Positions 33,318-42,058 of a stretch of 64,000 nucleotides of DNA are shown here, one piece after another (the stretch's first letter is position 1; each line of letters opens with the position of its first letter). A program made the translations under genes and the position numbers. The notes under the pieces were generated by a model, which saw nothing but the letters and a program-made list of their open reading frames with translations, made no database searches and was not told where the DNA came from. The stretch comes from CAG-791 sp963593905 (GTDB taxonomy: Bacteria; Bacillota; Clostridia; Lachnospirales; Lachnospiraceae): the NCBI GenBank assembly GCA_963593905.1, contig CAVBBL010000005.1:1-64000 (forward strand), read 5' to 3'.

Positions 33318-33352
33318 TAAAAAAAGAGGACAGCTGCCTATTCACTGTCCTC
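33318..33352 (-). terminator. Terminator overlapping the divIC stop codon
   Basis: GAGGACAG (33326-33333) and CTGTCCTC (33345-33352) with AAAAAAA on the left (T-run on the minus strand). The stop codon of divIC is inside the loop, so translation to the end of divIC should disrupt the stem. Confidence 0.75.
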
Positions 33353-33646
33353 ATCCTTAAAGATTGTCTCCCCGTCGTAGACCAACCCAAGCTTCTCCTT
33401 GGCAACTTCTTCTATATATTTATTGGTCTGGGTATATTTACGATATTCCTCGATCTGCTCCGTGCGTTTTTCTTCCTCTGCAATCTGAGCCTGCAATGTT
33501 TCTTTCTGCTGCTGTTTGTCCCGCAGCTCCGCCAAAAGGCCGCTGCTGCTGTAGAGCACCACTCCCAGAAGAAAAACCACAATCATCAGGGTCAGGAACA
33601 TACTCCAATGGTTCTGTCTGCTGGTCTTATATGCAATTCTGCGCAT
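33338..33646 (-). CDS. divIC: Septum formation initiator, DivIC/FtsB family
   Basis: Bitopic cell-division protein, 102 aa: short cytoplasmic start, membrane helix (about 17-38, FLTLMIVVFLLGVVLYSSSGLL), then a coiled coil (AELRDKQQQKETLQAQIAEEEKRTEQIEEY) and the family end YIEEVAKEKLGLVYDGE. It scaffolds FtsL/DivIB at the septum. ATG 33646 has GGAGG at 7 nt; the extension to 33781 lacks support. Between it and rqcP there are about 160 bp with no gene, where Bacillus has yabP and yabQ. Confidence 0.88.
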   Translation of the reverse strand: MRRIAYKTSRQNHWSMFLTLMIVVFLLGVVLYSSSGLLAELRDKQQQKETLQAQIAEEEKRTEQIEEYRKYTQTNKYIEEVAKEKLGLVYDGETIFKDEDSE

Positions 33647-33804
33647 CGTCGTTCCTCCCCTCCGCCCATCGGGGCGAGTAATAACATAGTAGCACGCCGC
33701 CATTTCCAATGCAATCATTCCAAAGCGTGCGCCCACACTCTGTATCAGCCGAAATGACAATGCCGTCAACAGACAACCCACAGACGGCGACTGCCCTCTC
33801 TCTG

Positions 33805-34044
33805 TTAAAGATACCGGAACATCTCCTGCGCCTGTTCCTTGCGGACAGTCTCCTGTACTGCCAGCACCTCTACCTTTGTCTCCCGGTCTCCAAAGGAGAT
33901 GGCGAGTATATCTCCCACCTTTACCTCTGCGGAAGCCTTGGCCGGACGATCATTGATCGTCACTCTGCCATTATCACAGGCCTCGTTGGCCACTGTGCGC
34001 CGCTTGATCAGTCTAGACACCTTTAAATACTTATCTAATCGCAA
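33805..34044 (-). CDS. rqcP: S4-domain RNA-binding protein RqcP/YabO
   Basis: Ribosome quality-control factor that helps RqcH add C-terminal alanine tails on stalled 50S subunits (79 aa). Nearly all of it is an S4 domain: RLDKYLKVSRLIKRRTVANEACDNGRVTINDRPAKASAEVKVGD. The start is TTG 34044 (GAGGAG at 5 nt), matching family N-termini; the frame open to 34224 reads a repeat element. Position next to divIC, tilS, hpt and ftsH is the Bacillus yabO position. Confidence 0.88.
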   Translation of the reverse strand: MRLDKYLKVSRLIKRRTVANEACDNGRVTINDRPAKASAEVKVGDILAISFGDRETKVEVLAVQETVRKEQAQEMFRYL

Positions 34045-34093
34045 TCCTGCTCCTCTTCTTTTTGTCCGCAGGCTACTGGCTACTGTACCATCT

Positions 34094-34163
34094 CCGGTCA
34101 TAGACCGGGAGCTGTCAGAGGCTCCGAATTGGGAAACACCTCCAGGCTCCGTACAATAGCGGC
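34094..34163. repeat. Fragment related to the hairpin element at 24901
   Basis: CCGGTCATAGACCGG stem (34094-34108), then sequence matching the left half of the 24901 element: CTGTC(A/G)GAGG, CCG(A/G)ATT(T)GGG, CGGCTCCGTACAA / AGGCTCCGTACAA. The distal half is missing. It lies upstream of rqcP and downstream of the hup terminator. Confidence 0.6.
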
Positions 34164-34193
34164 TCCTATCCTGCCTTATCCGTGCATCATACA

Positions 34194-34220
34194 GAAAAAC
34201 CCGGAGAAAAGCTCTCCGGG
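34194..34220 (-). terminator. Terminator of hup
   Basis: CCCGGAGA / TCTCCGGG with a 5-nt loop and AAAAA on the left (T-run on minus), 30 bp after the hup stop. Confidence 0.88.
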
Positions 34221-34248
34221 TCATCTATCCTTCAGAACAGAACTAAAA

Positions 34249-34521
34249 CTAGTTAACAGCGTCCTTTAATGCCTTACCAGCCTGGAACTTGGGAGCCTTG
34301 GAAGCCTTAATGCTCATGGTCTCACCAGTCTGGGGATTTCTGCCCTCACGAGCTGCTCTCTCAGATACCTTGAAGGTACCAAAACCTACTACCTGAACCT
34401 GGCCGCCGTCCTTAAGCTCTTTTGCAACGATATCTGTGAAAGCTTCCAGAGCCTTCTGGGCATCCTTCTTGGATAATTCAGCCTGCTCAGCAATAGCAGC
34501 CACTAATTCAGTCTTGTTCAT
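34249..34521 (-). CDS. hup: DNA-binding protein HU
   Basis: Nucleoid-associated DNA-bending dimer, 90 aa, usual HU length. MNKTELVAAIAEQAELSKKDAQKALEAF forms the helical dimer base; the beta-arm GFGTFKVSERAAREGRNPQTGETM carries the family signature. ATG 34521 has AGGAGG at 7 nt. Monocistronic by its own promoter (34588-34616) and terminator (34194-34220). Confidence 0.97.
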   Translation of the reverse strand: MNKTELVAAIAEQAELSKKDAQKALEAFTDIVAKELKDGGQVQVVGFGTFKVSERAAREGRNPQTGETMSIKASKAPKFQAGKALKDAVN

Positions 34522-34587
34522 TGTAAATCCTCCTGTATAGTACATTTCTCTGTTTTCTGTGTATATGCTTCATAAACACATATACTA

Positions 34588-34616
34588 TTTATATATCCCA
34601 CTATATCATTTGTCAA
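34588..34616 (-). promoter_or_regulatory. Sigma-A-type promoter of hup
   Basis: Minus strand TTGACA (34611-34616), 17-nt spacer, TATAAA (34588-34593); leader about 60 nt. One of the best promoter matches in the window. Confidence 0.78.
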
Positions 34617-34705
34617 GGAAAACCGCCATTTTACGCCATTTTTGCGGCCTTTCTGCCGCTGCACAGATACAGGACGGGAGAGCCGCCGGCAAGGACACGA
34701 TCAGC

Positions 34706-36085
34706 TCATTCACGAGTCTGCACATAATGCTCCAGCAGATAGTTTTTTTCATTATGAGAAGGTTCATCCAGCACATCTTCCAGCATAAGCTGCAGCACCT
34801 GTCCCATTTCTCTGCCCGGCTTCATACCCGCCGCCAGCAGATCCTTTCCTGTCACCGCCAGCTGCTTCAGGCCAAGACAGTCTCCTCTTGCATAGACGTC
34901 CTCGTAGAGCTGCTTCCAGATTGCCAGCTGTTCTTCCTTTTCCGCCAGCCGTCCCGGTGCCTGGGCCGCTCCGTCTGCGTGCTTCACCTGGAAAAGCAGG
35001 GGAAAAAGAGCCTCTCCCACCTCTGCTATGGCATGACGCATAGCCGACGGAGTATTGTCGATCTTGATTCCATGATATTTCACCAATGTGGTCACGCTGC
35101 GAACGGTGTCATTGTCATATTTGAGCCGCCGCAATATGCGCTCTGCCATTCGGGCACTGATCTCGGCGTGGCCGTGAAAATGATCAACACCCTCCTCATC
35201 TCTGGTATGGCAGTCCGGCTTTCCAATATCGTGGAGCAGCATAGTCAGCCGCAGTACCTTATCCTTTCGCACCTGCGGCAATGCATGTAGGATATGCTCT
35301 CCTACACTGTAACAGTGATGCGGATTGTGCTGCGGCATTTCCATGCAGCGGTCAAATTCCGGCAAAAAGCAGGCTGTCATACCGCTCTCCCAGGCGATCC
35401 GCAGATCCTCCGGCCGGTCTGAGAGCAGCAGCTTGGTCAGCTCTGTCTGAATCCGCTCCGCACTGATCTTCTTAAGATTTGGCGCGATAGCCGCCAGGGC
35501 TTCTCTGGTGCGGGGCTCAATGTCATATTGCAGCTGCGCGGCAAAGCGCACAGCCCGCATGATCCGCAGGGCATCCTCTGTAAAACGCTCCGCCGGATCT
35601 CCCACAGCCCGGATGACGCCCTGCTGCAGATCTTCCATGCCGTGAAAAAGGTCGATGATCCCTTCCTCCTGACTGTAGGCCATGGCATTAATGGTAAAGT
35701 CTCTGCGCCGCAGATCTTCTGAGAGAAGAGAAGTAAAGGAGACCTGCTTAGGATGTCTCCCATCCTCGTATTCCCCATCGATGCGATAGGTAGTCACCTC
35801 ATAACCCACGCCATGCTCCATCACTGTCACTGTGCCGTGCTGGATTCCGGTATCGATGGTCCTGCGGAAAAGCTTTTTCACCTGTTGGGGGCTGGCGGAG
35901 GTAGTAATGTCCCAATCCTCCGGACTGCGCCCCAGAAGAGAATCCCGGACACATCCTCCTACGATATAGGCCTCATAGCCTGCTTCATGAAGGGTCTGCA
36001 GGATCTTTGCCGCTGCCGGCGGCATCTCTATTTTTACAGCCGCAAGCGGTTTTTTTTCATTTTGACGATCCTGTACTTCTGTCAA
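34706..36085 (-). CDS. cca: CCA tRNA nucleotidyltransferase with HD domain
   Basis: Adds or repairs the 3' CCA end of tRNAs (459 aa). The class II nucleotidyltransferase head shows YIVGGCVRDSLLGRSPEDWDITTSA, then RRDFTINAMA and EDALRIMRAVRFAAQL. An HD domain follows from about residue 265 (LLHDIGKPDCHTRDEEG...HGHAEISARM), giving possible phosphohydrolase activity. The start is TTG 36085 with GGAGG at 6 nt. It stands alone between hup and ackA. Confidence 0.94.
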   Translation of the reverse strand: MTEVQDRQNEKKPLAAVKIEMPPAAAKILQTLHEAGYEAYIVGGCVRDSLLGRSPEDWDITTSASPQQVKKLFRRTIDTGIQHGTVTVMEHGVGYEVTTYRIDGEYEDGRHPKQVSFTSLLSEDLRRRDFTINAMAYSQEEGIIDLFHGMEDLQQGVIRAVGDPAERFTEDALRIMRAVRFAAQLQYDIEPRTREALAAIAPNLKKISAERIQTELTKLLLSDRPEDLRIAWESGMTACFLPEFDRCMEMPQHNPHHCYSVGEHILHALPQVRKDKVLRLTMLLHDIGKPDCHTRDEEGVDHFHGHAEISARMAERILRRLKYDNDTVRSVTTLVKYHGIKIDNTPSAMRHAIAEVGEALFPLLFQVKHADGAAQAPGRLAEKEEQLAIWKQLYEDVYARGDCLGLKQLAVTGKDLLAAGMKPGREMGQVLQLMLEDVLDEPSHNEKNYLLEHYVQTRE

Positions 36086-36132
36086 ATTCTGCCTCCAACT
36101 TTCCCTGTATTACTTTTCGTGGTGGAGGATTC

Positions 36133-37332
36133 CTACTGTGCTTCCACTACCGCCAGCGTCTGCTGGGCGATGGAGAGCTCTTCATTGGTGGGAACCACCA
36201 TGGTGATCACCTTATCCTCCGGTGCGGAGAGAATCACTTCCTCGCCGCGGATCTTATTGCGCTCCGAATCCATGCTGGTGCCCAAAAAGCCGATATACTG
36301 TGCAATTCGTTCTCTGACTTCTGCATTGTTTTCACCTACGCCTGCGGTGAAGACGATGACATCTACGCCGTTCATGGCTGCTGCATAGGCACCGATGTAT
36401 TTGCCTACGGTATACGCATAGGCCTCCAGTGCCGTATCTGCCATCTCATTCTCCGCTGCTGCCTCTGCCAAATCGCGGAAATCATTGGAGAAGCCGCCGG
36501 ACAAGCCCAGCACGCCGGATTTTTTGTTGCAGATATCAAGGACATCCTTGGCAGTAACGCCCAGCTTATCCGCCAGATAAGTCACGATGGCAGGATCGAT
36601 GTCACCGCTTCTGGTACCCATGATCAGGCCCTGCAGAGGTGTAAAGCCCATGGAGGTATCTACTGACTCTCCGTTCTTTACAGCACTGACAGAAGCGCCG
36701 TTGCCCAGATGGCAGACGATGATCTTTAAGTCCTTCCGATCCTTGCCAAGAATCTGCGCTGCACGCTTGCTGACGAAATCATGGCTGGTGCCGTGGAAGC
36801 CATAGCGGCGAATCTTGAAATCTTCGTAGTAAGAGTAAGGAAGAGCGTACAGGTATGCCTTCTTCGGCATGGTCTGATGGAAAGCAGTATCAAAAATAGC
36901 CACCTGGGGCACACCGGGTGCCTTCTCCTGGCAGGCCTTTATGCCGATGATATTGGCAGGATTATGCAGAGGTGCCAGCTCGGAGCATTCCTCAATGGCG
37001 CTCATAACCGCATCGTCGATGAGCACTGCCTCGTGGAAGGTCTCTCCGCCGTGTACCACACGATGTCCCACTGCGCCAATCTCTTCCAGAGATTTGATCA
37101 CACCCTCCTGTGCATCAGTCAGCTTGTCAATGACAGCGCCGATAGCCTGGCTGTGATCTGCCATGGGGATCTCGGTCTTTTTCTTTTCGCCGCCCTTTGC
37201 CTGGTGGGTAATGGCACTGCCTTCCCCGCCGATTCTCTCACAAAGGCCCTTAGCCAGTACTTCTTCACTCTCACTGTCGATGAGCTGATACTTTAAGGAA
37301 GAGCTGCCGCAGTTGATTACTAAAATATTCAT
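36133..37332 (-). CDS. ackA: Acetate kinase
   Basis: Makes ATP and acetate from acetyl phosphate (399 aa, usual length about 400). Signatures: MNILVINCGSSSLKYQLID at the start, HRVVHGGE, GFHGTSHDFVSKRA and FTAGVGENN. Its usual partner pta is not in the window. The overlap-free neighbours are cca downstream and proS upstream. The ribosome binding site is a somewhat close GGAGAAGGA. Confidence 0.97.
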   Translation of the reverse strand: MNILVINCGSSSLKYQLIDSESEEVLAKGLCERIGGEGSAITHQAKGGEKKKTEIPMADHSQAIGAVIDKLTDAQEGVIKSLEEIGAVGHRVVHGGETFHEAVLIDDAVMSAIEECSELAPLHNPANIIGIKACQEKAPGVPQVAIFDTAFHQTMPKKAYLYALPYSYYEDFKIRRYGFHGTSHDFVSKRAAQILGKDRKDLKIIVCHLGNGASVSAVKNGESVDTSMGFTPLQGLIMGTRSGDIDPAIVTYLADKLGVTAKDVLDICNKKSGVLGLSGGFSNDFRDLAEAAAENEMADTALEAYAYTVGKYIGAYAAAMNGVDVIVFTAGVGENNAEVRERIAQYIGFLGTSMDSERNKIRGEEVILSAPEDKVITMVVPTNEELSIAQQTLAVVEAQ

Positions 37333-37485
37333 TCCTTCTCCATTCCGCAGACAATGTTGTTCTGCTTTCCACTCCCATACAATGGTGTTGAGGTCAAAAG
37401 GTCTTTTGTCCCATAATCATCGGATCACTGCGCGTTATGCGCTTCTGCAATCCTCAAAAAAGATAACTATGCAGCATTTCCGGGC

Positions 37486-38919
37486 TTAATAAGCCTTGCC
37501 CCAGTAGACCATCTTTGTCGCCGGCTTGCCGCAGCAGACGCAGGTGTCTGCCACATGCTCCTGTTCAAAGGGAATGCAACGGCTGGTGACGCCGTACTTT
37601 TCCTTGATCTCCTCTTCGCAGGCTCTGTCGCCGCACCACATTGCCTTTACAAAGCCCGTCTTTTCCTCGAAGGTTTTGCTGAATTCCTCTCTGTCCTTGG
37701 CGCTGTAAGTCTTGCTCTCCATCAATGCCTTGGCACGATCATACATATCCTGTTGAATCTGCGGCAGCAGCTTTTCGATGGTAGATGCCAGTTCATCCAG
37801 CTTTACTTCCATCTTCTCTCCGCTGTCTCGGCGTACTACCATGCACACGCCGTTCTCGATATCACGGGGTCCTACCTCTACACGAACCGGAATGCCGCGC
37901 ATCTCCTGTTCTGCAAACTTAAAGCCGGGACTCTTATCAGAGTCGTCCACCTTCACGCGGAAATTGGAGAGCACTTCCTTGAGCTCGTATGCCTTTTCCA
38001 TGACACCGGCCTTGCGCTGCTGGATGGGAATAATGCATACCTGCACAGGAGAAATTCCGGGCGGCACCACCAGTCCTCTGTTGTCGCCGTGTACCATGAT
38101 CATGGCACCGATGACACGGGTGGTCATGCCCCAGGAGGTCTGCCATACATATTTGAGCTTATTGTCCTTGTCCGTAAAGGTGATATCGTAGGCCTCTGCA
38201 AACTTCTGTCCGAAGAAATGGCTGGTGCCGGACTGCAGGGCACGGCCGTCATGCATCAGTGCCTCAATGGTGTAAGTGGATTCAGCGCCGGCGAATTTCT
38301 CCTTATCTGTCTTCTGACCCTTGATGGTGGGAATCGCCATATCCTCTGCCAGGAAATCCGCATACACGTTCAGCATCTGCTGGGTTCTCTCTTCTGCCTC
38401 TTCTTTGGTGGCGTGGATGGTATGACCCTCCTGCCACAAGAACTCTCTGGAGCGAAGGAAAGGGCGTGTCTCCTTCTCCCATCGAACTACAGAGCACCAC
38501 TGGTTGTACAGGCGGGGCAGATCACGGTAGGACTGCACATCATCCTTATAGAAATCAGAAAATACCGTCTCAGAGGTGGGACGTACGCAAAGTCTCTCGG
38601 TCAGAGGCTCTGTGCCGCCGTGGGTCACCCAGGCCACTTCCGGTGCAAAACCGCTTACCAGCTCTCCTTCCTTGGCCAGCAGGCTTTCCGGAATCAGCAT
38701 AGGCATATATACATTCTGCACACCGGTGTCCTTGAACCGCTTGTCCAGATGGCTCTGAATTGCCTCCCAAAGTGCATAACCGGCGGGCTTAAAGATGGTG
38801 AATCCCTTGATATGGGAATAACCGATCAGCTCCGCCTTTGTGCATACGTCTGTGTACCACTGTGTGAAATCCTCATCCATAGATGTGATCTCAGCTACCA
38901 GTTTTTTCTGCTCTGCCAT
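37486..38919 (-). CDS. proS: Proline--tRNA ligase, short (archaeal/eukaryal) type
   Basis: Class II aminoacyl-tRNA synthetase of 477 aa without the bacterial editing insertion, i.e. the short ProS type 3. Motif 2 region is TSETVFSDFYKDDVQSYRDLPRLYNQWCSVVRWE, followed by FLRSREFLWQEGHT. The C-terminal part contains a cysteine cluster (MWCGDRACEE...CVCCGK) and ends in Tyr, as in archaeal-type enzymes. ATG 38919 has AAGGAG. A 110-nt polypurine leader lies upstream. Confidence 0.96.
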   Translation of the reverse strand: MAEQKKLVAEITSMDEDFTQWYTDVCTKAELIGYSHIKGFTIFKPAGYALWEAIQSHLDKRFKDTGVQNVYMPMLIPESLLAKEGELVSGFAPEVAWVTHGGTEPLTERLCVRPTSETVFSDFYKDDVQSYRDLPRLYNQWCSVVRWEKETRPFLRSREFLWQEGHTIHATKEEAEERTQQMLNVYADFLAEDMAIPTIKGQKTDKEKFAGAESTYTIEALMHDGRALQSGTSHFFGQKFAEAYDITFTDKDNKLKYVWQTSWGMTTRVIGAMIMVHGDNRGLVVPPGISPVQVCIIPIQQRKAGVMEKAYELKEVLSNFRVKVDDSDKSPGFKFAEQEMRGIPVRVEVGPRDIENGVCMVVRRDSGEKMEVKLDELASTIEKLLPQIQQDMYDRAKALMESKTYSAKDREEFSKTFEEKTGFVKAMWCGDRACEEEIKEKYGVTSRCIPFEQEHVADTCVCCGKPATKMVYWGKAY

Positions 38920-39034
38920 GTTATTGTCTCCTTACTATTACTTATTTCTTTCTTATTTCTTTTCTTATTTTTACTTCTTATCTCTTACTTCTTGTTTCTT
39001 ATTTCCTGTTTTTCCTGTTTCCTTCTTATATCCG
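38920..39034 (-). other. Polypurine leader of proS
   Basis: On the coding strand almost only A and G with few T: imperfect repeats of AGAAATAAG and GGAAACAGGAAA. It is 115 nt between the proS start and the aldose epimerase stop. No stem structure is possible. It contains several Shine-Dalgarno-like GGAAA/AGGA motifs. Confidence 0.7.
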
Positions 39035-39075
39035 GCGATTAGTAACTGCCGGTTTATACAATCCGATACGGGCTG

Positions 39076-39987
39076 TTATTCCACAGTGACGCCCCACACA
39101 TTCTCATAGGTCTCTCCCGCATTAATATGCAGCAGATCCTCCTGCTTTTCAAAGTCCTCCTCCGTTCCATCCCAGCCGGGCAGTGTGGACCAGGGCTCTA
39201 CACAGACATAGGGGGCGTCGGTCTTCACCGCATGCCAGAACCCCACATAGGGCATCTGCGGGAAGTCCACCGTCACGCTTCTCTTTCCCTTGGGAGAATA
39301 GACCTTTACGCTCCGGGGCATATTTTTCAATACTACCGCATCATTGTCAAACAGGTCATGCACCAGTGGGATATAGCACCCGTCCTGCAGCGGATAGGGC
39401 TCATAGCCGTCCGGCAGTGTCCGCTCCGACATATGCACCTTTTGCACTGCAGAAGGATCCAGCTTGATTTCTCCATTCTCTCCCGGCGCTTTATCCGGGA
39501 ATTCCAGACGGTAATCTTCAAACTGCAGTCCCTCCTCCATAGGCACGAAAAAGCCCGGATGACCGCCTACGGCAAAGTACATCTTCTTATCATCCTGATT
39601 CTCTACCAGGTAGGTCATCTCCAGACGATTCCCCTGCAGTCTGAATCTGACACCGAAGGTAAAATGGTAAGGGAACTGTCTGTACGTCTCCTCACTGTCC
39701 TTGATTTGAAAGGTCACCTCGTCGTCCTTCTCATTGCTGACGGAAAACTCTGTATTTCTGGCAAAGCCATGACAGCCGATTTCATAGCTTTCCCCGAAGA
39801 GATGATATTTCTGATCCTTCATGCGGCCCACGAAGGGAAACAGGTTATAGGCTCTCCCCTTCCAGTAAGCGGGATCTCCCTGCCAGAGATACTCATGTCC
39901 CTGTGCGTCCTTAATGGACTTTAACTGTGCGCCGAGGGTCTCTATCGAAACAGTCAGCTTATCATTGGAAATTGTTCTGATTCCCAT
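39076..39987 (-). CDS. Aldose 1-epimerase family protein
   Basis: Galactose mutarotase-like enzyme (303 aa) that interconverts sugar anomers; closest in layout to the LacX/YeaD-like subgroup. The fold is suggested by NLFPFVGRMKD, the His of GCHGFARNTEF, GGHPGFFVPMEEG and the Glu in VCVEPWSTLPGW. ATG 39987 has AGAAAGGAA; the longer frame to 40155 is not supported. The divergent gap 39988-40328 to the permease gene holds no other gene and no purine riboswitch signature that I can see. Confidence 0.86.
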   Translation of the reverse strand: MGIRTISNDKLTVSIETLGAQLKSIKDAQGHEYLWQGDPAYWKGRAYNLFPFVGRMKDQKYHLFGESYEIGCHGFARNTEFSVSNEKDDEVTFQIKDSEETYRQFPYHFTFGVRFRLQGNRLEMTYLVENQDDKKMYFAVGGHPGFFVPMEEGLQFEDYRLEFPDKAPGENGEIKLDPSAVQKVHMSERTLPDGYEPYPLQDGCYIPLVHDLFDNDAVVLKNMPRSVKVYSPKGKRSVTVDFPQMPYVGFWHAVKTDAPYVCVEPWSTLPGWDGTEEDFEKQEDLLHINAGETYENVWGVTVE

Positions 39988-40328
39988 AATGTTCCTTTCT
40001 GCCGACGCCTGCGGCGGCTTGTGAGGTCTTTGTATATACCTGTCATACTGCAGACTCCATTCCATTTTACACACTTTGTCCTGTTCATACAACCCAAAAG
40101 CCATGTTGCACTTGCCTTTTTCCATCGGTGCGTGCATACTGATACTTGTGCACATCCTTATTACACTTTCTGGTTATTTTCTTACCATATTCACCCGTGA
40201 AATAAGTATCTGAATTATTTCTCATGATACCGTAAGCACTTAGCAGCAGAAAAAGGTAAGAATGGCACAGCAGTTTCTTTTTGTTCCAATTCTATTTTCA
40301 ATCATTTCTTATTTGGAGGGAAACACCA

Positions 40329-41768
40329 ATGGAAAAATTTTTCAAACTCAAGGAGAACGGCACCACTGTGCGTACCGAGATCCTTGCAGGCGTCTCGACG
40401 TTCATGACCATGGCGTACATTATCGCCCTGAACCCGAACCTGCAGACCAATTTTGCCTCTGCTGACTGCGGCGGCCAGACACTGTGGAATGCCATCTTTT
40501 TAGCCACCGTGCTCTCCTCCGCCATCGGCACCATCATCATGGCACTTCTGGCAAACAAGCCCTTTGCCATGGCTCCCGGTATGGGACTGAACAGCTTCTT
40601 TGCAGTAGTCGTTACCAACATTGCAGGCCTTGCCGGCGTCGCTTATACCCAGGCCTTCAGTGCTGCCCTGTGCATTATCCTGATTGAGGGTATTGTCTTC
40701 ATCATCCTCTCCGTGCTCAGCGTTCGTGAAAAGATCGTGGAAGCTATTCCCGTGGGTGTCCGCCTGGGCATCTCTCCGGCCATCGGCATCATGCTGATGA
40801 ATATCGCTCTGGGCTCCAATGCAGGCATTTACACAGAGAACGGCGGTCCTTACTACATGCTGAAGGATTTCTTCGGCAATCTGAATTCCACTGTCACCTA
40901 CAATACCATGGGGGCTGTGGGCTATACCCAGATGGTTTTATATGTCATCACCACCTTTGTAGGCATCCTCACTATTTTCATCATGGCAAACAAGGGCTTC
41001 AAGAGTGCTGTACTCATCGGCATGCTGGTTTCCTCCGTAGTCTACTGGATCGGCGGATTTCTGTTCCTGCCCGACTTCGCACCCTTTGCATCTCTGGCGA
41101 CGTCCTCTTTCCTGCCGCCCTTTGCAGACATGTTTAACACTACCTTCTTTAAGTTTGACTTCCAGACCTTCTTCAGCATCGGCTGGTCTACCGCCATCAT
41201 GCTGGTCGTCACTTTCTGCATGATCGATATGTTTGACACCATCGGCACCCTGGTAGGCACCGCAGGCCGCGCCGGCATGCTGGATAAAGACGGCAAGATG
41301 CCTCAGATGAAGGAAGCCCTGCTCTCCGACGCCATCGGTACTGTATGCGGCTCCGTGACAGGTACTTCTACCATCACCACCTTCGTAGAGTCTGCCGCAG
41401 GTGTAGAGGCAGGCGGCCGCACCGGTCTTGCCAGCTTAGTCACCGGTCTTATGTTCTTAGCCTGCATGTTCTTAGCACCCATCGCTGCTCTGATCCCGGC
41501 ACCGGCTACCTCCGCCGCTCTGCTCTACGTGGGCATCATCATGATTGAGGGGCTTAAGAATATTGACTGGAATGAAATCGACCAGGCGGCTCCCGCTGCC
41601 CTGATGCTGATCTTCATGCCCATCTCCGGTTCTATCGGACACGGCATCGGCATTGCCCTGATTTCCTATTCTGCCATCAAGCTTTTCACCGGCAAGGGCA
41701 AACAGGTTTCCGTGCTGACTTATGTGCTGTCCGTACTGTTCCTGATTAAGTTCTTCCTGGTTGCATAA
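40329..41768 (+). CDS. NCS2 family purine permease (AzgA/PbuG-like)
   Basis: Proton-coupled nucleobase importer, 479 aa, 12-14 hydrophobic segments. MEKFFKLKENGTTVRTEILAG followed by FMTMAYIIALNPN is the AzgA-type opening (guanine/hypoxanthine/adenine permeases). GMGLNSFFAVVV and DMFDTIGTLVGTAGRAGMLDKDG are the conserved substrate-site segments. ATG 40329 has GGAGG at 10 nt. Single rightward gene with its own terminator; function fits with hpt at 31 kb. Confidence 0.92.
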   Translation: MEKFFKLKENGTTVRTEILAGVSTFMTMAYIIALNPNLQTNFASADCGGQTLWNAIFLATVLSSAIGTIIMALLANKPFAMAPGMGLNSFFAVVVTNIAGLAGVAYTQAFSAALCIILIEGIVFIILSVLSVREKIVEAIPVGVRLGISPAIGIMLMNIALGSNAGIYTENGGPYYMLKDFFGNLNSTVTYNTMGAVGYTQMVLYVITTFVGILTIFIMANKGFKSAVLIGMLVSSVVYWIGGFLFLPDFAPFASLATSSFLPPFADMFNTTFFKFDFQTFFSIGWSTAIMLVVTFCMIDMFDTIGTLVGTAGRAGMLDKDGKMPQMKEALLSDAIGTVCGSVTGTSTITTFVESAAGVEAGGRTGLASLVTGLMFLACMFLAPIAALIPAPATSAALLYVGIIMIEGLKNIDWNEIDQAAPAALMLIFMPISGSIGHGIGIALISYSAIKLFTGKGKQVSVLTYVLSVLFLIKFFLVA

Positions 41769-41899
41769 GCTTTCCGACTGTGAAAATTCACAGACTGCTT
41801 AAACTTTCCACGACAGAAGTTCACAAACCGCATAAACTTTCCGCCGCGTACGTTGACAGTCCGTGTAAGCGCTCCGACGTGAAGCACTTTAAGCAGTAT
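41767..41899 (+). repeat. Four degenerate 33-bp repeats after the permease stop
   Basis: Units start at 41767, 41801, 41834 and 41867 (AAGCTTTCC, AAACTTTCC, AAACTTTCC, AAGCGCTCC) and share a TTCACA/TTGACAGnCCG second half. The first overlaps the TAA stop. The array lies between stop and terminator. Confidence 0.75.
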
Positions 41900-41912
41900 T
41901 TCTCTAATTTAA

Positions 41913-41961
41913 TAAAAGGCGCAGGATTCTCTCCTCTTCAGAGAGAAATCCTGCGCCTTTT
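41913..41961. terminator. Bidirectional terminator
   Basis: AAAAGGCGCAGGATT plus CTCTC / GAGAG plus AATCCTGCGCCTTTT stem between the convergent permease and beta-xylosidase genes. Confidence 0.93.
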
Positions 41962-41964
41962 CTA

Positions 41965-42006
41965 TTTATCATTTTAAATTTATTATTTTGAATTTATCAT
42001 TTTAAA
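41965..42006. repeat. Three AT-rich 14-bp tandem repeats
   Basis: TTTATCATTTTAAA, TTTATTATTTTGAA, TTTATCATTTTAAA in perfect phase, immediately after the terminator. The period equals that of the array at 22143-22254 and both lie in 3' flanks. Confidence 0.75.
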
Positions 42007-42058
42007 TCATGCCGATGTCTGGCCCGAAACATCCTGCTAGCAGACAGTTCCTGCCCAC

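Noticed and set aside
37555..39042. Open frame of 495 codons on the plus strand opposite proS
   Set aside because: Antisense shadow of a well-recognised proS; the translation is His/Leu/Gly-rich and has no recognisable domain.
39988..40328. Purine riboswitch upstream of the NCS2 permease
   Set aside because: I looked for the conserved purine aptamer core and found none on the plus strand.
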